Assembly: GCA_902706205.1 (NCBI GenBank)
Contig: CACSKA010000007.1
Coordinates: forward strand, 1 to 64,000
Source of the DNA: Chryseobacterium sp. 18061
GTDB taxonomy: Bacteria > Pseudomonadota > Gammaproteobacteria > Enterobacterales > Enterobacteriaceae
Length of the DNA: 64,000 nt
Direction of reading: 5' to 3'
The notes beneath the pieces are model-generated. The model was given only the letters and a program-made list of their open reading frames with translations. It did not search any database and had not been told where the DNA came from. This document shows positions 9,043-21,725 of the stretch, piece by piece. The position numbers and the translations under genes are program-made. How positions within the stretch are numbered: the first letter of the stretch is position 1; the number at the start of each line of letters is the position of its first letter.

Positions 9043-10125
9043 TTACGCTTTACGCGTCATCAACCACAGGCTAATCAGGAAGAAGCTAGCACTTGGCAAC
9101 AGCGCGCCGACAATCGGCGGTATGCCGTACACTAGCGTTAGCGGGCCGAAAATCTGGTCGAGGACGTAGAACACAAAGCCGAAGCTTATCCCTGTCACCA
9201 CGCGCACACCCATCGCCACGCTTCGCAGCGGGCCGAAGATGAACGACAGCGCCATCAGCATCATGACCGCCACCGACATCGGCTGGAAGATTTTACTCCA
9301 CATATTCAGCTGGTAACGCCCCGCATCCTGGCCACTTGATTTCAGATACTTCACGTAATTGTGCAGGCCGCTTATCGACAGCGCATCCGGATCCAGCGCC
9401 ACGACGCCGAGTTTGTCCGGCGTGAGGTTGGTTTTCCAGATCCCGCTAACGGTCTGCGAACCCGTCACCTGCTTCGGATCGCTCAGGTTGGATTCATCCA
9501 CCTGCGACAGGCGCCAGGCCTTAGCGTCTTTATCGAATTTCGCCGACGCGGCGTAGCGCACCGACTGCAAACGACGCTGATCGTTGAAACTGTAAATGCT
9601 GATGGCACCCAGTTGGTCATCGCCTTTGATACGTTCGATGTAGATGTAGTTGTTGCCGTCTTTCGCCCACATGCCCTGCTGGGTGGACAGCAGCGAACCG
9701 CCGTACATCGCCTGCGCACGCAGGTTTCGCGCCATTTGCTCGCCCTGCGGAGCCACCCATTCGCCGATCGCCATGGTCAGCAGCACCAGCGGAATCGCGG
9801 TTTTCATTACTGACATCGCCACCTGCATACGGGTAAAACCCGACGCCTGCATGACCACCAGTTCACTGCGCTGCGCCAGCATCCCAAGACCTAACAGTGC
9901 GCCCAGAAGCGCGGCCATCGGGAAGAAGATCTGCACGTCTTTCGGTACGCTGAGCAGGGTATACATGCCCGCACCGAGCGCGTCATAGGTGCCCTGCCCG
10001 GCTTTTTTCAGCTGGTCAACGAACTTGATGATGCCCGAGAGCGACACCAGCATGAACAGCGTCATCATGATGGTGGTGAAAATAGTTCTACCGATATAGC
10101 GGTCGAGTACGCCAAATAACTGCAT
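9043..10125 (-). CDS. lptG: LPS export permease LptG
   Basis: LptG is one of the two inner-membrane permease subunits of LptB2FGC, which extracts lipopolysaccharide from the inner membrane and pushes it onto the periplasmic bridge. The 360-residue protein has three N-terminal transmembrane helices, a large periplasmic beta-jellyroll (about residues 130-260) and three C-terminal helices, matching E. coli in length. It overlaps the lptF stop by one base (TAATG), so translation is coupled. Convergent with yjgR. Confidence 0.97.
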   Translation of the reverse strand: MQLFGVLDRYIGRTIFTTIMMTLFMLVSLSGIIKFVDQLKKAGQGTYDALGAGMYTLLSVPKDVQIFFPMAALLGALLGLGMLAQRSELVVMQASGFTRMQVAMSVMKTAIPLVLLTMAIGEWVAPQGEQMARNLRAQAMYGGSLLSTQQGMWAKDGNNYIYIERIKGDDQLGAISIYSFNDQRRLQSVRYAASAKFDKDAKAWRLSQVDESNLSDPKQVTGSQTVSGIWKTNLTPDKLGVVALDPDALSISGLHNYVKYLKSSGQDAGRYQLNMWSKIFQPMSVAVMMLMALSFIFGPLRSVAMGVRVVTGISFGFVFYVLDQIFGPLTLVYGIPPIVGALLPSASFFLISLWLMTRKA

Positions 10126-11225
10126 TATACCGCTCCTTTCCTGCTAAACCGCGCACGAACGCGACGCATCGGCACCGTATCCCAGACGTTCAGGAGCACA
10201 GCCAGACCGAAGTACAGCAGGTTAATCGCCCACATCCAGATGGTCGGGTCAATTTTGCCTTTGCCACCGTTGGATTTAAGTGAGGTTTGCACCAGGAAGA
10301 ACACCAGATACAGCAGCATCGCGGGCAGCATCGACAGCACGCGCCCCTGACGCGGGTTCACGACGCTCAGAGGAACCACCATCAGCGCCATGATAAACAC
10401 TGTCGCTATCAGCGTTAAACGCCAGTGCAGTTCTGAACGGGCCCGCGGCGTATCCGCATTCCATAGCGCACTCATGCCCATTTGTTCGGTATCGTTAGGA
10501 TCAAGTGCCACCGCCTGATGGCCGATAATTGCCTGATAATCTTTGAAATCGGTGATGCGGAAATCACGCAGCATCGCGGTACCTTCAAAGCGGGTGCCTT
10601 TGTTCAGGTTTACCACCTGCGAACCGTCTTTCTGCTGTGAGAGATATCCGGAATCGGCTACAACCACCGATGGACGCGCGTTGCCCTTGGTACGGATCTG
10701 CGCCAGGAATACGTTATGGAAATTGCTTCCATTAACGTCTTCAATAAACAGCACCGAATTGCCATCACTGGCCTGCTGGAACTGACCCTTAGCCAGTGCC
10801 GCCATGCCTGGGTTGGCTTTGGCTTCCGCCAGCACTTCGTCCTGATGACGTGAAGACCACGGCCCAGCCCACATCACGTTTACGGCCGCCACGATGGCAG
10901 TAAAGAGTGCGAGGATCATCGCGGCTTTCACCAGCACGGCTTTACTCAGGCCGCACGCGTGCATCACCGTGATTTCACTTTCGGTGTAGAGTTTGCCCAG
11001 CGTCATCAACAGGCCAAGGAACAGACTGAGGGGCAGAATAAGTTGCGCCATTTCTGGCACCCCGAGACCCAACAGGGAAAGCACGAGGTTTGTCGGGATG
11101 TCACCATCTACCGCTGCGCCCAGGATCCTGACCAATTTCTGGCAGAAAAAGATCAGAAGCAGGATGAAGAGGATCGCCAGCTGGCTTTTCAGCGTCTCCC
11201 GCACGAGATATCTTATGATTATCAC
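10125..11225 (-). CDS. lptF: LPS export permease LptF
   Basis: LptF is the partner permease of LptG in the LPS transporter. The 366-residue sequence begins MIIIRYLVRETLKSQ, with the same six-helix plus periplasmic jellyroll layout as LptG. The cytoplasmic loop that contacts LptB (YTESEITVMHACGLS region) is well preserved. It is first in the two-gene operon and divergent from pepA, with 267 bp of intergenic DNA holding both promoters; I did not assign specific hexamers there. Confidence 0.97.
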   Translation of the reverse strand: MIIIRYLVRETLKSQLAILFILLLIFFCQKLVRILGAAVDGDIPTNLVLSLLGLGVPEMAQLILPLSLFLGLLMTLGKLYTESEITVMHACGLSKAVLVKAAMILALFTAIVAAVNVMWAGPWSSRHQDEVLAEAKANPGMAALAKGQFQQASDGNSVLFIEDVNGSNFHNVFLAQIRTKGNARPSVVVADSGYLSQQKDGSQVVNLNKGTRFEGTAMLRDFRITDFKDYQAIIGHQAVALDPNDTEQMGMSALWNADTPRARSELHWRLTLIATVFIMALMVVPLSVVNPRQGRVLSMLPAMLLYLVFFLVQTSLKSNGGKGKIDPTIWMWAINLLYFGLAVLLNVWDTVPMRRVRARFSRKGAV

Positions 11226-11489
11226 TATAAATACGCCCGTTAAAACCCGTCTTATTACAGGAAAATTGCTTGTTTCATGGCTTAAACGTCATTTATTCTC
11301 TTGAGTCGTCGAAAACATCGCTAAGATTATATGACTCAGCGGCTTTACGTTTCAGACCCGGTTCTGACGAGCCAACATCGCGATATCGTTAAGATTAACA
11401 CGAAGTCACCGCAACAGCGGACATGAGTTACGAAAGCTTGCAATTCTATCCGTAGCCACCGCCGTTGTCTTTAAGATTCAGGAGCGTAG

Positions 11490-13004
<1,515 letters not shown>

Positions 13005-13095
13005 GTCAATGATTGCCCGGCGGCGGAATGCTTGCCGGGCCTACAAGATTTACGTAAGCCGGGCCTGCCCGGCGATACGTTTAAATCCACCACAA
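13005..13095. repeat. REP units between pepA and holC
   Basis: Inverted GC-rich units (TGCCCGGCGGCGGAATGCTTGCCGGGC near 13013-13040 and AGCCGGGCCTGCCCGGC near 13057-13075) fill most of the gap between pepA and holC. Confidence 0.75.
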
Positions 13096-13105
13096 GAAGC
13101 CCCAT

Positions 13106-13552
13106 ATGAATAAGAATGCGACGTTTTACCTGCTCGACAACGAAGACACCGCCGACGGCTTAAGCGCCGTGGAGCAACTGGTGTGCGAACTGACGGCAGA
13201 CCGCTGGCGGGCGGGGAAGCGCATTCTGATCGCCTGTGAAGATGAGAATCAGGCCATTCGCCTCGATGAGGCGCTGTGGTCGCGGCCGCCGGAAAGCTTT
13301 GTACCACACAATTTGTCCGGTGAAGGTCCGCGCGGCGGCGCGCCGGTGGAAATTGCCTGGCCGCAAAAACGTAACAGCAGCCCGCGAGATATACTGATTA
13401 GCCTGCGTGTGGGCTTTGCAGATTTTGCCACCGCTTTCACAGAAGTGATAGACTTCGTACCTCAAGAAGATTCTTTAAAACAACTGGCGCGCGATCGCTA
13501 CAAAGCGTACCGCATGGCTGGTTTTAACCTGAATACGGCAACCTGGAAATAA
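13106..13552 (+). CDS. holC: DNA polymerase III chi subunit HolC
   Basis: The 148-residue chi subunit (one more than E. coli) links the clamp-loader psi subunit to SSB during replication. The sequence starts [12 protein letters not shown] and ends with the FNLNTATWK tail. Its stop overlaps the valS start codon by one base (TAATG), as in E. coli, implying coupled translation. Confidence 0.95.
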   Translation: MNKNATFYLLDNEDTADGLSAVEQLVCELTADRWRAGKRILIACEDENQAIRLDEALWSRPPESFVPHNLSGEGPRGGAPVEIAWPQKRNSSPRDILISLRVGFADFATAFTEVIDFVPQEDSLKQLARDRYKAYRMAGFNLNTATWK

Positions 13553-16407
13553 TGGAAAAGACATACAACCCACAAGATATCGAACAGCCGCTTTACGAGC
13601 ACTGGGAAAAGCAGGGCTATTTCAAACCGAATGGTGATGAAAGCCAGGAAAGCTTCTGCATCATGATCCCGCCTCCGAACGTCACCGGCAGTTTGCATAT
13701 GGGTCATGCCTTCCAGCAAACCATCATGGACACCATGATCCGCTACCAACGCATGCAGGGCAAAAACACCCTGTGGCAGGCTGGTACTGACCATGCGGGT
13801 ATTGCTACCCAGATGGTGGTTGAGCGTAAGATTGCCGCTGAAGAAGGTAAAACCCGTCAAGATTACGGTCGCGATGCCTTTATCGACAAAATCTGGCAGT
13901 GGAAAACAGAATCTGGCGGCACCATTACCCGTCAGATGCGCCGTCTCGGTAACTCCGTAGACTGGGAGCGCGAGCGTTTCACTATGGACGAAGGCCTTTC
14001 CAATGCCGTGAAAGAAGTCTTCGTTCGCCTGTACAAAGAAGACTTGATTTATCGTGGTAAGCGTCTGGTCAACTGGGACCCGAAACTGCGTACCGCGATT
14101 TCTGACCTGGAAGTGGAAAACCGCGAGTCTAAAGGCTCGATGTGGCACATCCGCTATCCGTTGGCCGACGGCGCAAAAACTGCCGACGGTAAAGATTACC
14201 TGGTGGTCGCGACGACCCGTCCGGAAACCCTGCTGGGCGATACTGGCGTTGCCGTAAACCCAGAAGATCCGCGTTATAAAGATCTGATCGGTAAATTCCT
14301 GGTACTGCCGCTGGTTAACCGCCGTATTCCGATTGTGGGTGATGAACATGCCGACATGGAAAAAGGCACCGGCTGCGTGAAAATCACCCCGGCTCACGAC
14401 TTTAACGACTACGAAGTCGGTAAACGTCACGCCCTGCCGATGATCAACATCCTGACCTTCGACGGCGATATCCGTGAAAGCGCGCAGGTATTCGACACCA
14501 AAGGCGAAGAATCTGACGTATACGCAGCCGACATCCCGGCTGAATACCAGAAGCTGGAGCGTTTTGCTGCGCGTAAAGCTGTGGTTGCCGCCATCGACGC
14601 TCTCGGCCTGCTCGAAGAAATCAAACCTCACGATCTGACCGTGCCGTACGGTGACCGTGGCGGCGTGGTTATCGAACCGATGCTGACCGACCAGTGGTAC
14701 GTGCGTGCAGACGTACTTGCAAAACCGGCTGTCGAAGCGGTTGAAAACGGTGACATCCAGTTCGTACCGAAGCAGTACGAAAATATGTATTTCTCCTGGA
14801 TGCGCGACATTCAGGACTGGTGTATCTCCCGTCAGCTGTGGTGGGGCCATCGTATCCCGGCATGGTACGACAACGACGGCAACGTGTACGTGGGCCGTAC
14901 CGAAGACGAAGTACGTCAGGAAAACAACCTGAGCGCCGACGTTGCGTTGCGCCAGGACGACGATGTGCTCGACACCTGGTTCTCCTCCGCGCTGTGGACC
15001 TTCTCCACCCTCGGATGGCCGGAAAACACTGATGCGCTGCGTCAGTTCCACCCAACCAGCGTGATGGTTTCCGGCTTCGACATCATCTTCTTCTGGATTG
15101 CCCGCATGATCATGATGACCATGCACTTCATCAAAGATGAAGACGGCAAGCCGCAGATCCCGTTCAAGACCATCTACATGACCGGTCTGATCCGTGATGA
15201 CGAAGGCCAGAAGATGTCCAAATCTAAGGGCAACGTCATTGACCCTCTGGATATGGTCGACGGGATTTCGCTGGCAGACCTGCTGGAGAAACGTACCGGC
15301 AACATGATGCAGCCGCAGCTGGCAGAGAAAATCGCCAAGCGCACCGAGAAGCAATTCCCGGACGGCATCGAGCCGCACGGCACCGACGCCCTGCGTTTCA
15401 CCCTGGCGGCGCTGGCCTCTACCGGCCGCGACATCAACTGGGACATGAAGCGTCTGGAAGGTTACCGTAACTTCTGTAACAAGCTGTGGAACGCCAGCCG
15501 CTTTGTGCTGATGAACACCGAAGACCAGGATTGCGGCTTCAACGGCGGCGAAATGACGCTGTCGCTGGCAGATCGCTGGATCCTCGCCGAATTCAACCAG
15601 ACCATCAAAGCGTACCGTGAGGCGCTGGACAGCTTCCGCTTCGATATCGCCGCGGGCATCCTGTACGAGTTCACCTGGAACCAGTTCTGCGACTGGTATC
15701 TGGAGTTGACCAAACCAGTAATGACTGGCGGTTCTGAAGCAGAACTGCGCGGCACTCGCCATACGCTGGTGACGGTGCTGGAAGGTCTGCTGCGTATTGC
15801 GCACCCGATCATTCCGTTTATCACCGAAACCATCTGGCAGCGCGTGAAGGTTATCGCTGGAATTTCCGCCGACACCATCATGCTGCAGCCGTTCCCGGCA
15901 TTCGATGCCGCTCAGGTGGATGAAGCCGCGCTGGCCGATACCGAATGGCTGAAGCAGGCTATCATTGCAGTGCGTAACGTTCGTGCTGAGATGAACATCT
16001 CCCCGGGTAAACCGCTGGATCTGTTGCTGCGCGGTTGCAGTAAAGATGCTGAGCGTCGTGTGAACGACAACCTCAGCTTCCTGCAGACCCTGGCACGCCT
16101 GGAAAGCATCACCGTGCTGCCTGCCGATGACAAAGGTCCCGTTTCCGTGACCAAAATCATCGACGGTGCCGAGCTGCTGATCCCAATGGCTGGCCTCATC
16201 AACAAAGAAGATGAGCTGGTGCGTCTGGCGAAAGAAGTGGCGAAAGTTGAAGGTGAAATTGGCCGCATCGAAAGCAAACTGGCTAACGAAGGTTTCGTGG
16301 CGCGCGCCCCGGAAGCCGTTATTGCCAAAGAGCGCGAGAAGCTCGACGGCTACGCAGAAGCAAAAGCGAAGCTGATTGAACAGCAGGCCGTTATCGCTGC
16401 GCTGTAA
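13552..16407 (+). CDS. valS: Valyl-tRNA synthetase
   Basis: This 951-residue class I aminoacyl-tRNA synthetase charges tRNA-Val and edits mischarged threonine. The HIGH-type motif is in [12 protein letters not shown] near residue 42-53, and KMSKSKGN follows the [16 protein letters not shown] stretch around residue 554. The CP1 editing insertion lies between, and the C-terminal coiled coil ([17 protein letters not shown]) is intact. Length equals E. coli ValS. It is translationally coupled to holC and followed by a strong terminator. Confidence 0.98.
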   Translation: MEKTYNPQDIEQPLYEHWEKQGYFKPNGDESQESFCIMIPPPNVTGSLHMGHAFQQTIMDTMIRYQRMQGKNTLWQAGTDHAGIATQMVVERKIAAEEGKTRQDYGRDAFIDKIWQWKTESGGTITRQMRRLGNSVDWERERFTMDEGLSNAVKEVFVRLYKEDLIYRGKRLVNWDPKLRTAISDLEVENRESKGSMWHIRYPLADGAKTADGKDYLVVATTRPETLLGDTGVAVNPEDPRYKDLIGKFLVLPLVNRRIPIVGDEHADMEKGTGCVKITPAHDFNDYEVGKRHALPMINILTFDGDIRESAQVFDTKGEESDVYAADIPAEYQKLERFAARKAVVAAIDALGLLEEIKPHDLTVPYGDRGGVVIEPMLTDQWYVRADVLAKPAVEAVENGDIQFVPKQYENMYFSWMRDIQDWCISRQLWWGHRIPAWYDNDGNVYVGRTEDEVRQENNLSADVALRQDDDVLDTWFSSALWTFSTLGWPENTDALRQFHPTSVMVSGFDIIFFWIARMIMMTMHFIKDEDGKPQIPFKTIYMTGLIRDDEGQKMSKSKGNVIDPLDMVDGISLADLLEKRTGNMMQPQLAEKIAKRTEKQFPDGIEPHGTDALRFTLAALASTGRDINWDMKRLEGYRNFCNKLWNASRFVLMNTEDQDCGFNGGEMTLSLADRWILAEFNQTIKAYREALDSFRFDIAAGILYEFTWNQFCDWYLELTKPVMTGGSEAELRGTRHTLVTVLEGLLRIAHPIIPFITETIWQRVKVIAGISADTIMLQPFPAFDAAQVDEAALADTEWLKQAIIAVRNVRAEMNISPGKPLDLLLRGCSKDAERRVNDNLSFLQTLARLESITVLPADDKGPVSVTKIIDGAELLIPMAGLINKEDELVRLAKEVAKVEGEIGRIESKLANEGFVARAPEAVIAKEREKLDGYAEAKAKLIEQQAVIAAL

Positions 16408-16427
16408 TCGTCATTAAACGTATCAAG

Positions 16428-16450
16428 CCGGGCGAATGCCCGGTTTTTTT
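16428..16450 (+). terminator. Terminator after valS
   Basis: CCGGGC-GAAT-GCCCGG (16428-16443) followed by seven T is a compact intrinsic terminator 21 bp after the valS stop. Confidence 0.92.
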
Positions 16451-16471
16451 ACGCCTGCCGCTTATCTGCAC

Positions 16472-17670
16472 CTAAATAAACGGAGTGGCCACCATCATCC
16501 CACGCGAAATTATCGCAAAGAAACCGGAATCGTTAGGCTCGTCGGTATCATCAAGCTCAACATCATCCAGTTCCCCTACGACGCAAGTATTGCTGGCCAG
16601 ATAGCGCATGTAACGCATTTTAGCCCACGGATAAGCCAGCCCAAAGGTACACATCGTCGCCAGGATTAAGACCAGTATCTGCATCAGCAGCCCAACGAAA
16701 GTCAGGGATGAACGGAAAGTCAGTGAATCCCCCAGACGCAATCCGTTAATAAACTGATTGCGCAGCGCAGCCTTGGAAAATATTGACATCAGAACAATTG
16801 CGATAAAGTAAAGGACATAGCTAACAATAATTTGTGGAATATACTCCTGCGCCACCGCATCACTTATTGCTGGATCCATCTCCCCCTGTCCCATTGCTTT
16901 GAATAAAGCACTATAAAACGGCGCCATCAATTTTACGATTACAATCGCAAACGGAACCAATATAAGCATGGCTGCGATACAAATAGCCATGCAGCGTTTA
17001 AGAGAAATGTCGATGCGGAAAGGGTGAATACCAAAACGGGTATGGTTTCCCAGGAGCTGCATCCATTTACCATACATAAATCCATTGGTGATACCTACAG
17101 ATAACAGCCCAGCACACCTAAGACGGCGAGCTGAATTAATCCACCATTCGTACTTTCAGGTATTCCCATAGTGCGGTTAACGCCAAAGAGGAAAAAAATT
17201 ACTGCAATGCCAAGCAGCAGCGGCAACCCCAGCATCGTCCACATGACTTTACCCACGCTACATTTAAAACCAAAGCGCACATCATTCAGTCGGGTCATCA
17301 TTGCCTGATAACGCAATCCTTTTGCCATCATAAGCGGCATCAACGCCCATAGCAGGAGGATAGGAAGAAAACCGAACAGCAGATTTATACTCTCACAGAC
17401 TAGCGTCAGGACAATAAAGATAAGGCCGACTAACAGCCAGCTCACCAGAAATGCCCCTCCGGTGGCATGATAGTCAAAATGAACGCCATTTAACTCCATA
17501 TTTTTATAAATATAGCGACGTGATTTAACGTATGCCCAGGGTAGATAAATACCCAACGTAATTATTGTCAGTAATAAATTCCCCAGGCAAATTAAAAAGA
17601 AGGGCCAAGCCTTCCCATGAAATACAAATACATGCTGTGAATTCGCAGTACCAACCTCGCTACTAGTCAT
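16472..17670 (-). pseudogene. yjgN: yjgN, DUF898 inner-membrane protein, single-base frameshift
   Basis: Two adjacent frames, 17670-17095 (191 aa) and 17077-16472 (201 aa), are the N- and C-terminal halves of one YjgN-like membrane protein. The first starts with the FVFHGKAWPFFLI motif and hydrophobic helices. The second continues with GKWMQLLGNHTRFGIHPFRI and ends ISRGMMVATPFI, as E. coli YjgN does. Adding one G to the GGG at 17110-17108 (minus strand) rejoins VLGLLSVGITNGFMYGKW and gives about 399 residues, against 398 in E. coli. The lesion is thus a one-base deletion or an error in a G run. The protein's function is unknown. It is divergent from yjgM. Confidence 0.88.
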
Positions 17671-17861
17671 ATTAAAAACATTCCCTTTTATTAATATGTA
17701 TAACCTGGATAAATAATTACCCTGCCATGTTAAAAACGCAGTATGTCTGGCATTTAACCCAACAGCAAGATACAGAATTCATGGAATCGGATCTTGCACG
17801 CTGTTTATGAGAGTGGTATTAAATGGCATTATGATTCATGTATTTTTTATTGAGCAATAGA

Positions 17862-18365
17862 ATGAATATCTCTCATGAGCAGCCACTCTCCTTACGCGCC
17901 CTGACACCCGATGACAACCCGGCGATCGCCCGCGTCATTCGACAAGTCTCCGCCGAATACGGCCTCACTGCCGATAAAGGCTATACCGTTGCTGACCCGA
18001 ACCTGGACGAGCTGTATCAGCTCTACAGCCAGCCTGGGCATGCTTATTGGGTGATCGAACAGGACGGTAAAGTGGTGGGCGGCGGTGGTGTCGCGCCACT
18101 AACGTGCAGCGAGCCCGATATTTGTGAACTGCAAAAAATGTATTTTCTGCCTGAAGCGCGCGGAAAAGGGTTCGCCAAGAAGCTGGCGCTGCAGGCAATG
18201 GATCACGCCCGTGAGCATGGGTTTACCCGCTGCTATCTGGAAACTACCGCCTTTCTTAAAGAAGCGATTATGCTGTATGAGCATCTCGGCTTTGAGCATA
18301 TCGACGGCCCGCTCGGTTGTACCGGCCACGTCGACTGCGAAGTGCGGATGTTGAAAACGCTTTAG
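17862..18365 (+). CDS. yjgM: GNAT-family N-acetyltransferase YjgM
   Basis: This 167-residue protein has the GNAT fold: [10 protein letters not shown] for beta4, the acetyl-CoA pyrophosphate loop [13 protein letters not shown] (R/Q-x-x-G-x-G/A type), and the [14 protein letters not shown] motif near the C-terminus. It matches E. coli YjgM in length from the ATG at 17862; the in-frame start at 17838 adds eight residues without clear RBS support. The acetyl acceptor is unknown. Confidence 0.9.
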   Translation: MNISHEQPLSLRALTPDDNPAIARVIRQVSAEYGLTADKGYTVADPNLDELYQLYSQPGHAYWVIEQDGKVVGGGGVAPLTCSEPDICELQKMYFLPEARGKGFAKKLALQAMDHAREHGFTRCYLETTAFLKEAIMLYEHLGFEHIDGPLGCTGHVDCEVRMLKTL

Positions 18366-18406
18366 TACGTTTTGGTGCGGGATTTCCCCCGCATCCTGGC
18401 CCTCTG

Positions 18407-19174
18407 TCACGCCGTGTGAGGGGGGAGCCCACTATGAAAACGAAACTCTGTATCTGGCGTCGAAATCAGCGCCGCCTCCACTTCCCCAAAATGCCGCACG
18501 CGCGCCGTGATATCGTCATCTGACACCTGCTGAGCCAGCGCCAGATAATCCTGATAATGCCGTGCCTCGGAGCGCAGCAGCGACAGATAAAACGTCTGCA
18601 AATCATCATCCAGATACGGCGCCAGCGCGGCAAAACGCTCACAGGAGCGCGCCTCGATGTACGCCCCACAAATCAGCTTGTCGATAAGCGTCAGCGGTTC
18701 GTGAGTGCGCACTTCCTTGAGCATACCTTTGGCGTAGCGGCTGGCGGTTATCTTCACGTATGGAATGTCCCGCCCAGTCATGATCTCCCGCACCTGCCAG
18801 AAGTGATGCAGCTCCTCTTTGATGAGCAGCACCATGCTGTCGATAAGCTGTCGGCCCCATACATCATCGGTCTGCGGCATTATGCTTTTACCAATCTGCT
18901 TTTGCAGGGCGGCAAAATCAGGCTCCGGGCCACCACGAAACGCAAAGGCTTCGTACGGCTGCAGCCACGCCAGCAGCGCATCAGCCCCGTCTTTATCGGC
19001 TACGTATTTGCGTACCAATAGCATGGCGGTCTGCGCGGCTTTCAGCTCGCACACCAGATGGTCGGTCAGCAACAGAGGAAGGTGTTCAGGGGAACGGGCC
19101 TGGTCTATCCACGCCTGCGGCGTAGGGCACTGGAGAAAGGTTAAAACAGGAGCGAGTATTTGCGGGTAATGCAT
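18407..19174 (-). CDS. miaE: tRNA 2-methylthio-N6-isopentenyladenosine-37 hydroxylase MiaE
   Basis: MiaE is a diiron monooxygenase that hydroxylates ms2i6A37 of tRNA to ms2io6A. The 255-residue protein has a ferritin-like helical bundle with candidate iron ligands in CELKAAQ, KEELHHFWQ, EARSCERF and SEARHYQDY. It is present in Salmonella and many enterics and absent from E. coli K-12. I chose ATG 19174 (MHYPQI) because the nine upstream in-frame codons are not family-like. It follows rraB, from which it is separated by a terminator. Confidence 0.93.
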   Translation of the reverse strand: MHYPQILAPVLTFLQCPTPQAWIDQARSPEHLPLLLTDHLVCELKAAQTAMLLVRKYVADKDGADALLAWLQPYEAFAFRGGPEPDFAALQKQIGKSIMPQTDDVWGRQLIDSMVLLIKEELHHFWQVREIMTGRDIPYVKITASRYAKGMLKEVRTHEPLTLIDKLICGAYIEARSCERFAALAPYLDDDLQTFYLSLLRSEARHYQDYLALAQQVSDDDITARVRHFGEVEAALISTPDTEFRFHSGLPPHTA

Positions 19175-19207
19175 GTATCTTGCGCAGTCTCTTATAAACA
19201 TACTCTA

Positions 19208-19237
19208 AATAAAATGCGGCAGCGGGTGCTGCCGCAT
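19208..19237 (-). terminator. Terminator after rraB
   Basis: On the minus strand a ten-base stem ATGCGGCAGC/GCTGCCGCAT (19214-19237) with a four-base loop is followed by TTTTATTT, 10 bp past the rraB stop. Confidence 0.9.
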
Positions 19238-19247
19238 CCGTCATTAC

Positions 19248-19673
19248 TTAGTGGCGAACGCCATCGTCGTCTTCGTCGATCTCGTCTTCGTCATCACCTT
19301 CTTCGCCTTCACCGTTCGGATCTTCGAAGTAGGTTCCCCAGCCGTCATATTCCACGCCAAACTTCTCAGCGAGGTTCATCAACTGTTCAACCTGTGAATC
19401 GATGAGCTCTGGGTTCAGGGCACATTCGCTGAGTGCGTCGCAGCAGATAACCACTTCGCCGCCTTCTTCCACTTCCAGCTCTTCCGGCTCGGTCACTTCG
19501 TAACCCAGTTTGAAGACTTCAACCGCTACTTTCTCAAGCGTTTCAAAATCGTCCGCAGAGAAATGATGCTCGATGGTGTACAGCGCGTCCGGATCGCTGC
19601 CATCATCCAGTAACTCTTCAATAATCAGACGCGTCTCTTCACGCTGCTCTTCCAGGTGCTCCGGGTTTGCCAT
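19248..19673 (-). CDS. rraB: Ribonuclease E inhibitor RraB
   Basis: RraB binds RNase E and modulates which mRNAs it cuts. The 141-residue protein is very acidic, ending in a run of Asp and Glu ([15 protein letters not shown]), and carries the conserved [13 protein letters not shown] segment. The start at 19673 ([14 protein letters not shown]) matches the E. coli protein and follows GGAACGAG; the 14 codons upstream are not family-like. It is divergent from argF. Confidence 0.95.
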   Translation of the reverse strand: MANPEHLEEQREETRLIIEELLDDGSDPDALYTIEHHFSADDFETLEKVAVEVFKLGYEVTEPEELEVEEGGEVVICCDALSECALNPELIDSQVEQLMNLAEKFGVEYDGWGTYFEDPNGEGEEGDDEDEIDEDDDGVRH

Positions 19674-19770
19674 AGCTCGTTCCTCATGATGTGCGGCAGA
19701 TACTTCTATTTTCACATACCGCAGTCAATGCCTCCACCTTTCCGAGAAAGAATTGTGAAACGGGGTTGCA

Positions 19771-19809
19771 AATGAATATTCATACATATAAATTGAATTT
19801 TAATTCAAT
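19771..19809 (+). promoter_or_regulatory. Tandem ARG boxes (ArgR operator) upstream of argF
   Basis: Two 18-bp dyads, AATGAATATTCATACATA (19771-19788) and ATTGAATTTTAATTCAAT (19792-19809), are separated by 3 bp. This is exactly the tandem arrangement bound by hexameric ArgR with arginine as co-repressor. They lie 28-66 bp before the argF start and should overlap its promoter. Confidence 0.93.
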
Positions 19810-19836
19810 AAATGGCTTGAGCCATGAGAGGGAAAT

Positions 19837-20844
19837 ATGTCTGCGTTATACCAGAACCATTTTTTGAAATTACTGGATTTTACCCCTGCGCAACTCACTC
19901 ACCTGCTGGCGCTGGCCGCACAACTGAAAGCCGATAAAAAAAGCGGTAACGAAGTGCCAAAACTGACCGGTAAAAACATCGCGCTCATCTTCGAAAAAGA
20001 CTCGACCCGTACCCGATGCTCTTTCGAAGTTGCCGCATACGATCAGGGGGCACGTGTCACTTACCTTGGCCCAAGCGGCAGCCAGATTGGCCACAAAGAA
20101 TCGATTAAAGATACCGCCCGGGTGCTGGGCCGGATGTATGACGGCATTCAGTATCGTGGCCACGGTCAGGAAGTCGTTGAAACGCTGGCGCAATATGCAG
20201 GCGTTCCGGTGTGGAACGGGCTGACCAACGAGTTCCACCCAACCCAACTGCTGGCCGATTTGCTGACCATGCAGGAACACCTGCCGGGCAAAGCGTTCAA
20301 TGAGATGACGCTGGTGTATGCGGGCGATGCGCGCAATAACATGGGCAATTCGATGCTCGAAGCCGCAGCGTTGACCGGACTGGATTTACGCCTGGTGGCC
20401 CCGCAAAGCTGCTGGCCAGAAGCGAGCCTGGTTGCGGAATGCAAAGCGCTGGCGCAGAAGAATGGCGGGAATATTACGTTGACGGAAGATGTCGCTGCTG
20501 GCGTGAAAGACGCCGATTTCATCTATACCGATGTGTGGGTGTCGATGGGCGAAGCGAAGTCAAAATGGGCCGAACGTATCGGGCTGCTGCGTGACTACCA
20601 GGTGAATAAAAACATGTTGGCGCTGACCGGTAATTCGCAGGTGAAGTTCCTGCACTGCCTGCCCGCCTTCCATGATGATGAGACCACGCTCGGAAAGCAG
20701 ATGGCCGAAGAGTACGGTTTACACGGCGGGATGGAGGTCACGGACGAGGTATTCGAGTCGGAAGCGAGCATTATTTTCGATCAGGCCGAAAACCGAATGC
20801 ACACCATTAAAGCCGTGATGGTGGCGACGCTGAGTCAGAATTAA
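19837..20844 (+). CDS. argF: Ornithine carbamoyltransferase (argF; argI in E. coli K-12)
   Basis: This enzyme makes citrulline from ornithine and carbamoyl phosphate in arginine synthesis. The 335 residues include the carbamoyl-phosphate motif STRTR (about 56-60), HPTQ (about 134) and the ornithine-binding Cys in HCLPAF. The ArgR operator directly upstream shows arginine repression. The locus corresponds to argI in E. coli K-12; most other enterics name the single gene argF. Confidence 0.97.
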   Translation: MSALYQNHFLKLLDFTPAQLTHLLALAAQLKADKKSGNEVPKLTGKNIALIFEKDSTRTRCSFEVAAYDQGARVTYLGPSGSQIGHKESIKDTARVLGRMYDGIQYRGHGQEVVETLAQYAGVPVWNGLTNEFHPTQLLADLLTMQEHLPGKAFNEMTLVYAGDARNNMGNSMLEAAALTGLDLRLVAPQSCWPEASLVAECKALAQKNGGNITLTEDVAAGVKDADFIYTDVWVSMGEAKSKWAERIGLLRDYQVNKNMLALTGNSQVKFLHCLPAFHDDETTLGKQMAEEYGLHGGMEVTDEVFESEASIIFDQAENRMHTIKAVMVATLSQN

Positions 20845-20937
20845 TCCCCAGAATATGCCCGCGACGCATTGCTTGCCGGGCCTACAAGCATTCGTAGGCC
20901 CGGTCAGTGCAGCGCGCGCCGGGCATCAAACCAACGA
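20845..20937. repeat. REP/BIME between convergent argF and tabA
   Basis: Three GC-rich units (GCCCGCGACGCATTGCTTGCCGGGC, GTAGGCCCGGTC, GCGCGCCGGGC) in alternating orientation fill the gap at about 20855-20922. Confidence 0.8.
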
Positions 20938-21417
<480 letters not shown>

Positions 21418-21532
21418 TCATTTTTGTTTTTTATACGCGCATTCACCTGGCCATACCACTCCTTTTTTAGGGATATTTGCACTGACGCAGGATCTTTTGA
21501 GGCAAACGTTTTCCTGTCTGTGAACGAATCAC

Positions 21533-21560
21533 TTGAATCCGGCGCTTAGCTGCGTATAAT
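21533..21560 (+). promoter_or_regulatory. Promoter of pyrLBI
   Basis: TTGAAT (21533-21538) and TATAAT (21555-21560) are 16 bp apart, 26 bp upstream of the pyrL start. In E. coli this promoter feeds UTP-sensitive attenuation. Confidence 0.8.
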
Positions 21561-21585
21561 GCCAGCCGATTTGCCGGGAGGAAGC

Positions 21586-21723
21586 ATGGTCAACTGCGTT
21601 CGACATTCTGTCTTACCGCGTCTGAGAACAGACGCTGGCCTGCCGTTTTTCTCCCGTTGCATCACCCCATTCAAGAAGCCCCTTTTTAAGGGGCTTTTTT
21701 TTTGCCCAGGCGTCAGGAGATAA
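21586..21723 (+). CDS. pyrL: pyrBI operon leader peptide PyrL
   Basis: ATG at 21586 follows GGGAGGA and opens a 45-codon frame beginning [13 protein letters not shown] and ending FCPGVRR, clearly the PyrL leader (44 aa in E. coli). Its coding sequence runs through the attenuator hairpin and stops 2 bp before pyrB. When UTP is low, RNA polymerase pauses in the T-rich tract and the leader ribosome catches up, preventing terminator formation. Confidence 0.95.
   Translation: MVNCVRHSVLPRLRTDAGLPFFSRCITPFKKPLFKGLFFCPGVRR
21676..21703 (+). terminator. pyrBI attenuator
   Basis: A nine-base stem AAGCCCCTT/AAGGGGCTT (21676-21696) with a TTT loop is followed by more T (nine T in total), inside the pyrL reading frame and 23 bp before pyrB. 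Confidence 0.93.
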
Positions 21724-21725
21724 CC

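Noticed and set aside
13498..15804. A 768-codon open frame on the minus strand opposite valS
   Set aside because: It lies wholly antisense to a highly expressed essential gene with strong codon bias, and its composition is the usual mirror of ValRS codons. It has no RBS or family resemblance.
17077..17125. Programmed frameshifting in yjgN
   Set aside because: There is no slippery heptamer or stimulatory stem at the break, and the E. coli homologue is one continuous frame.
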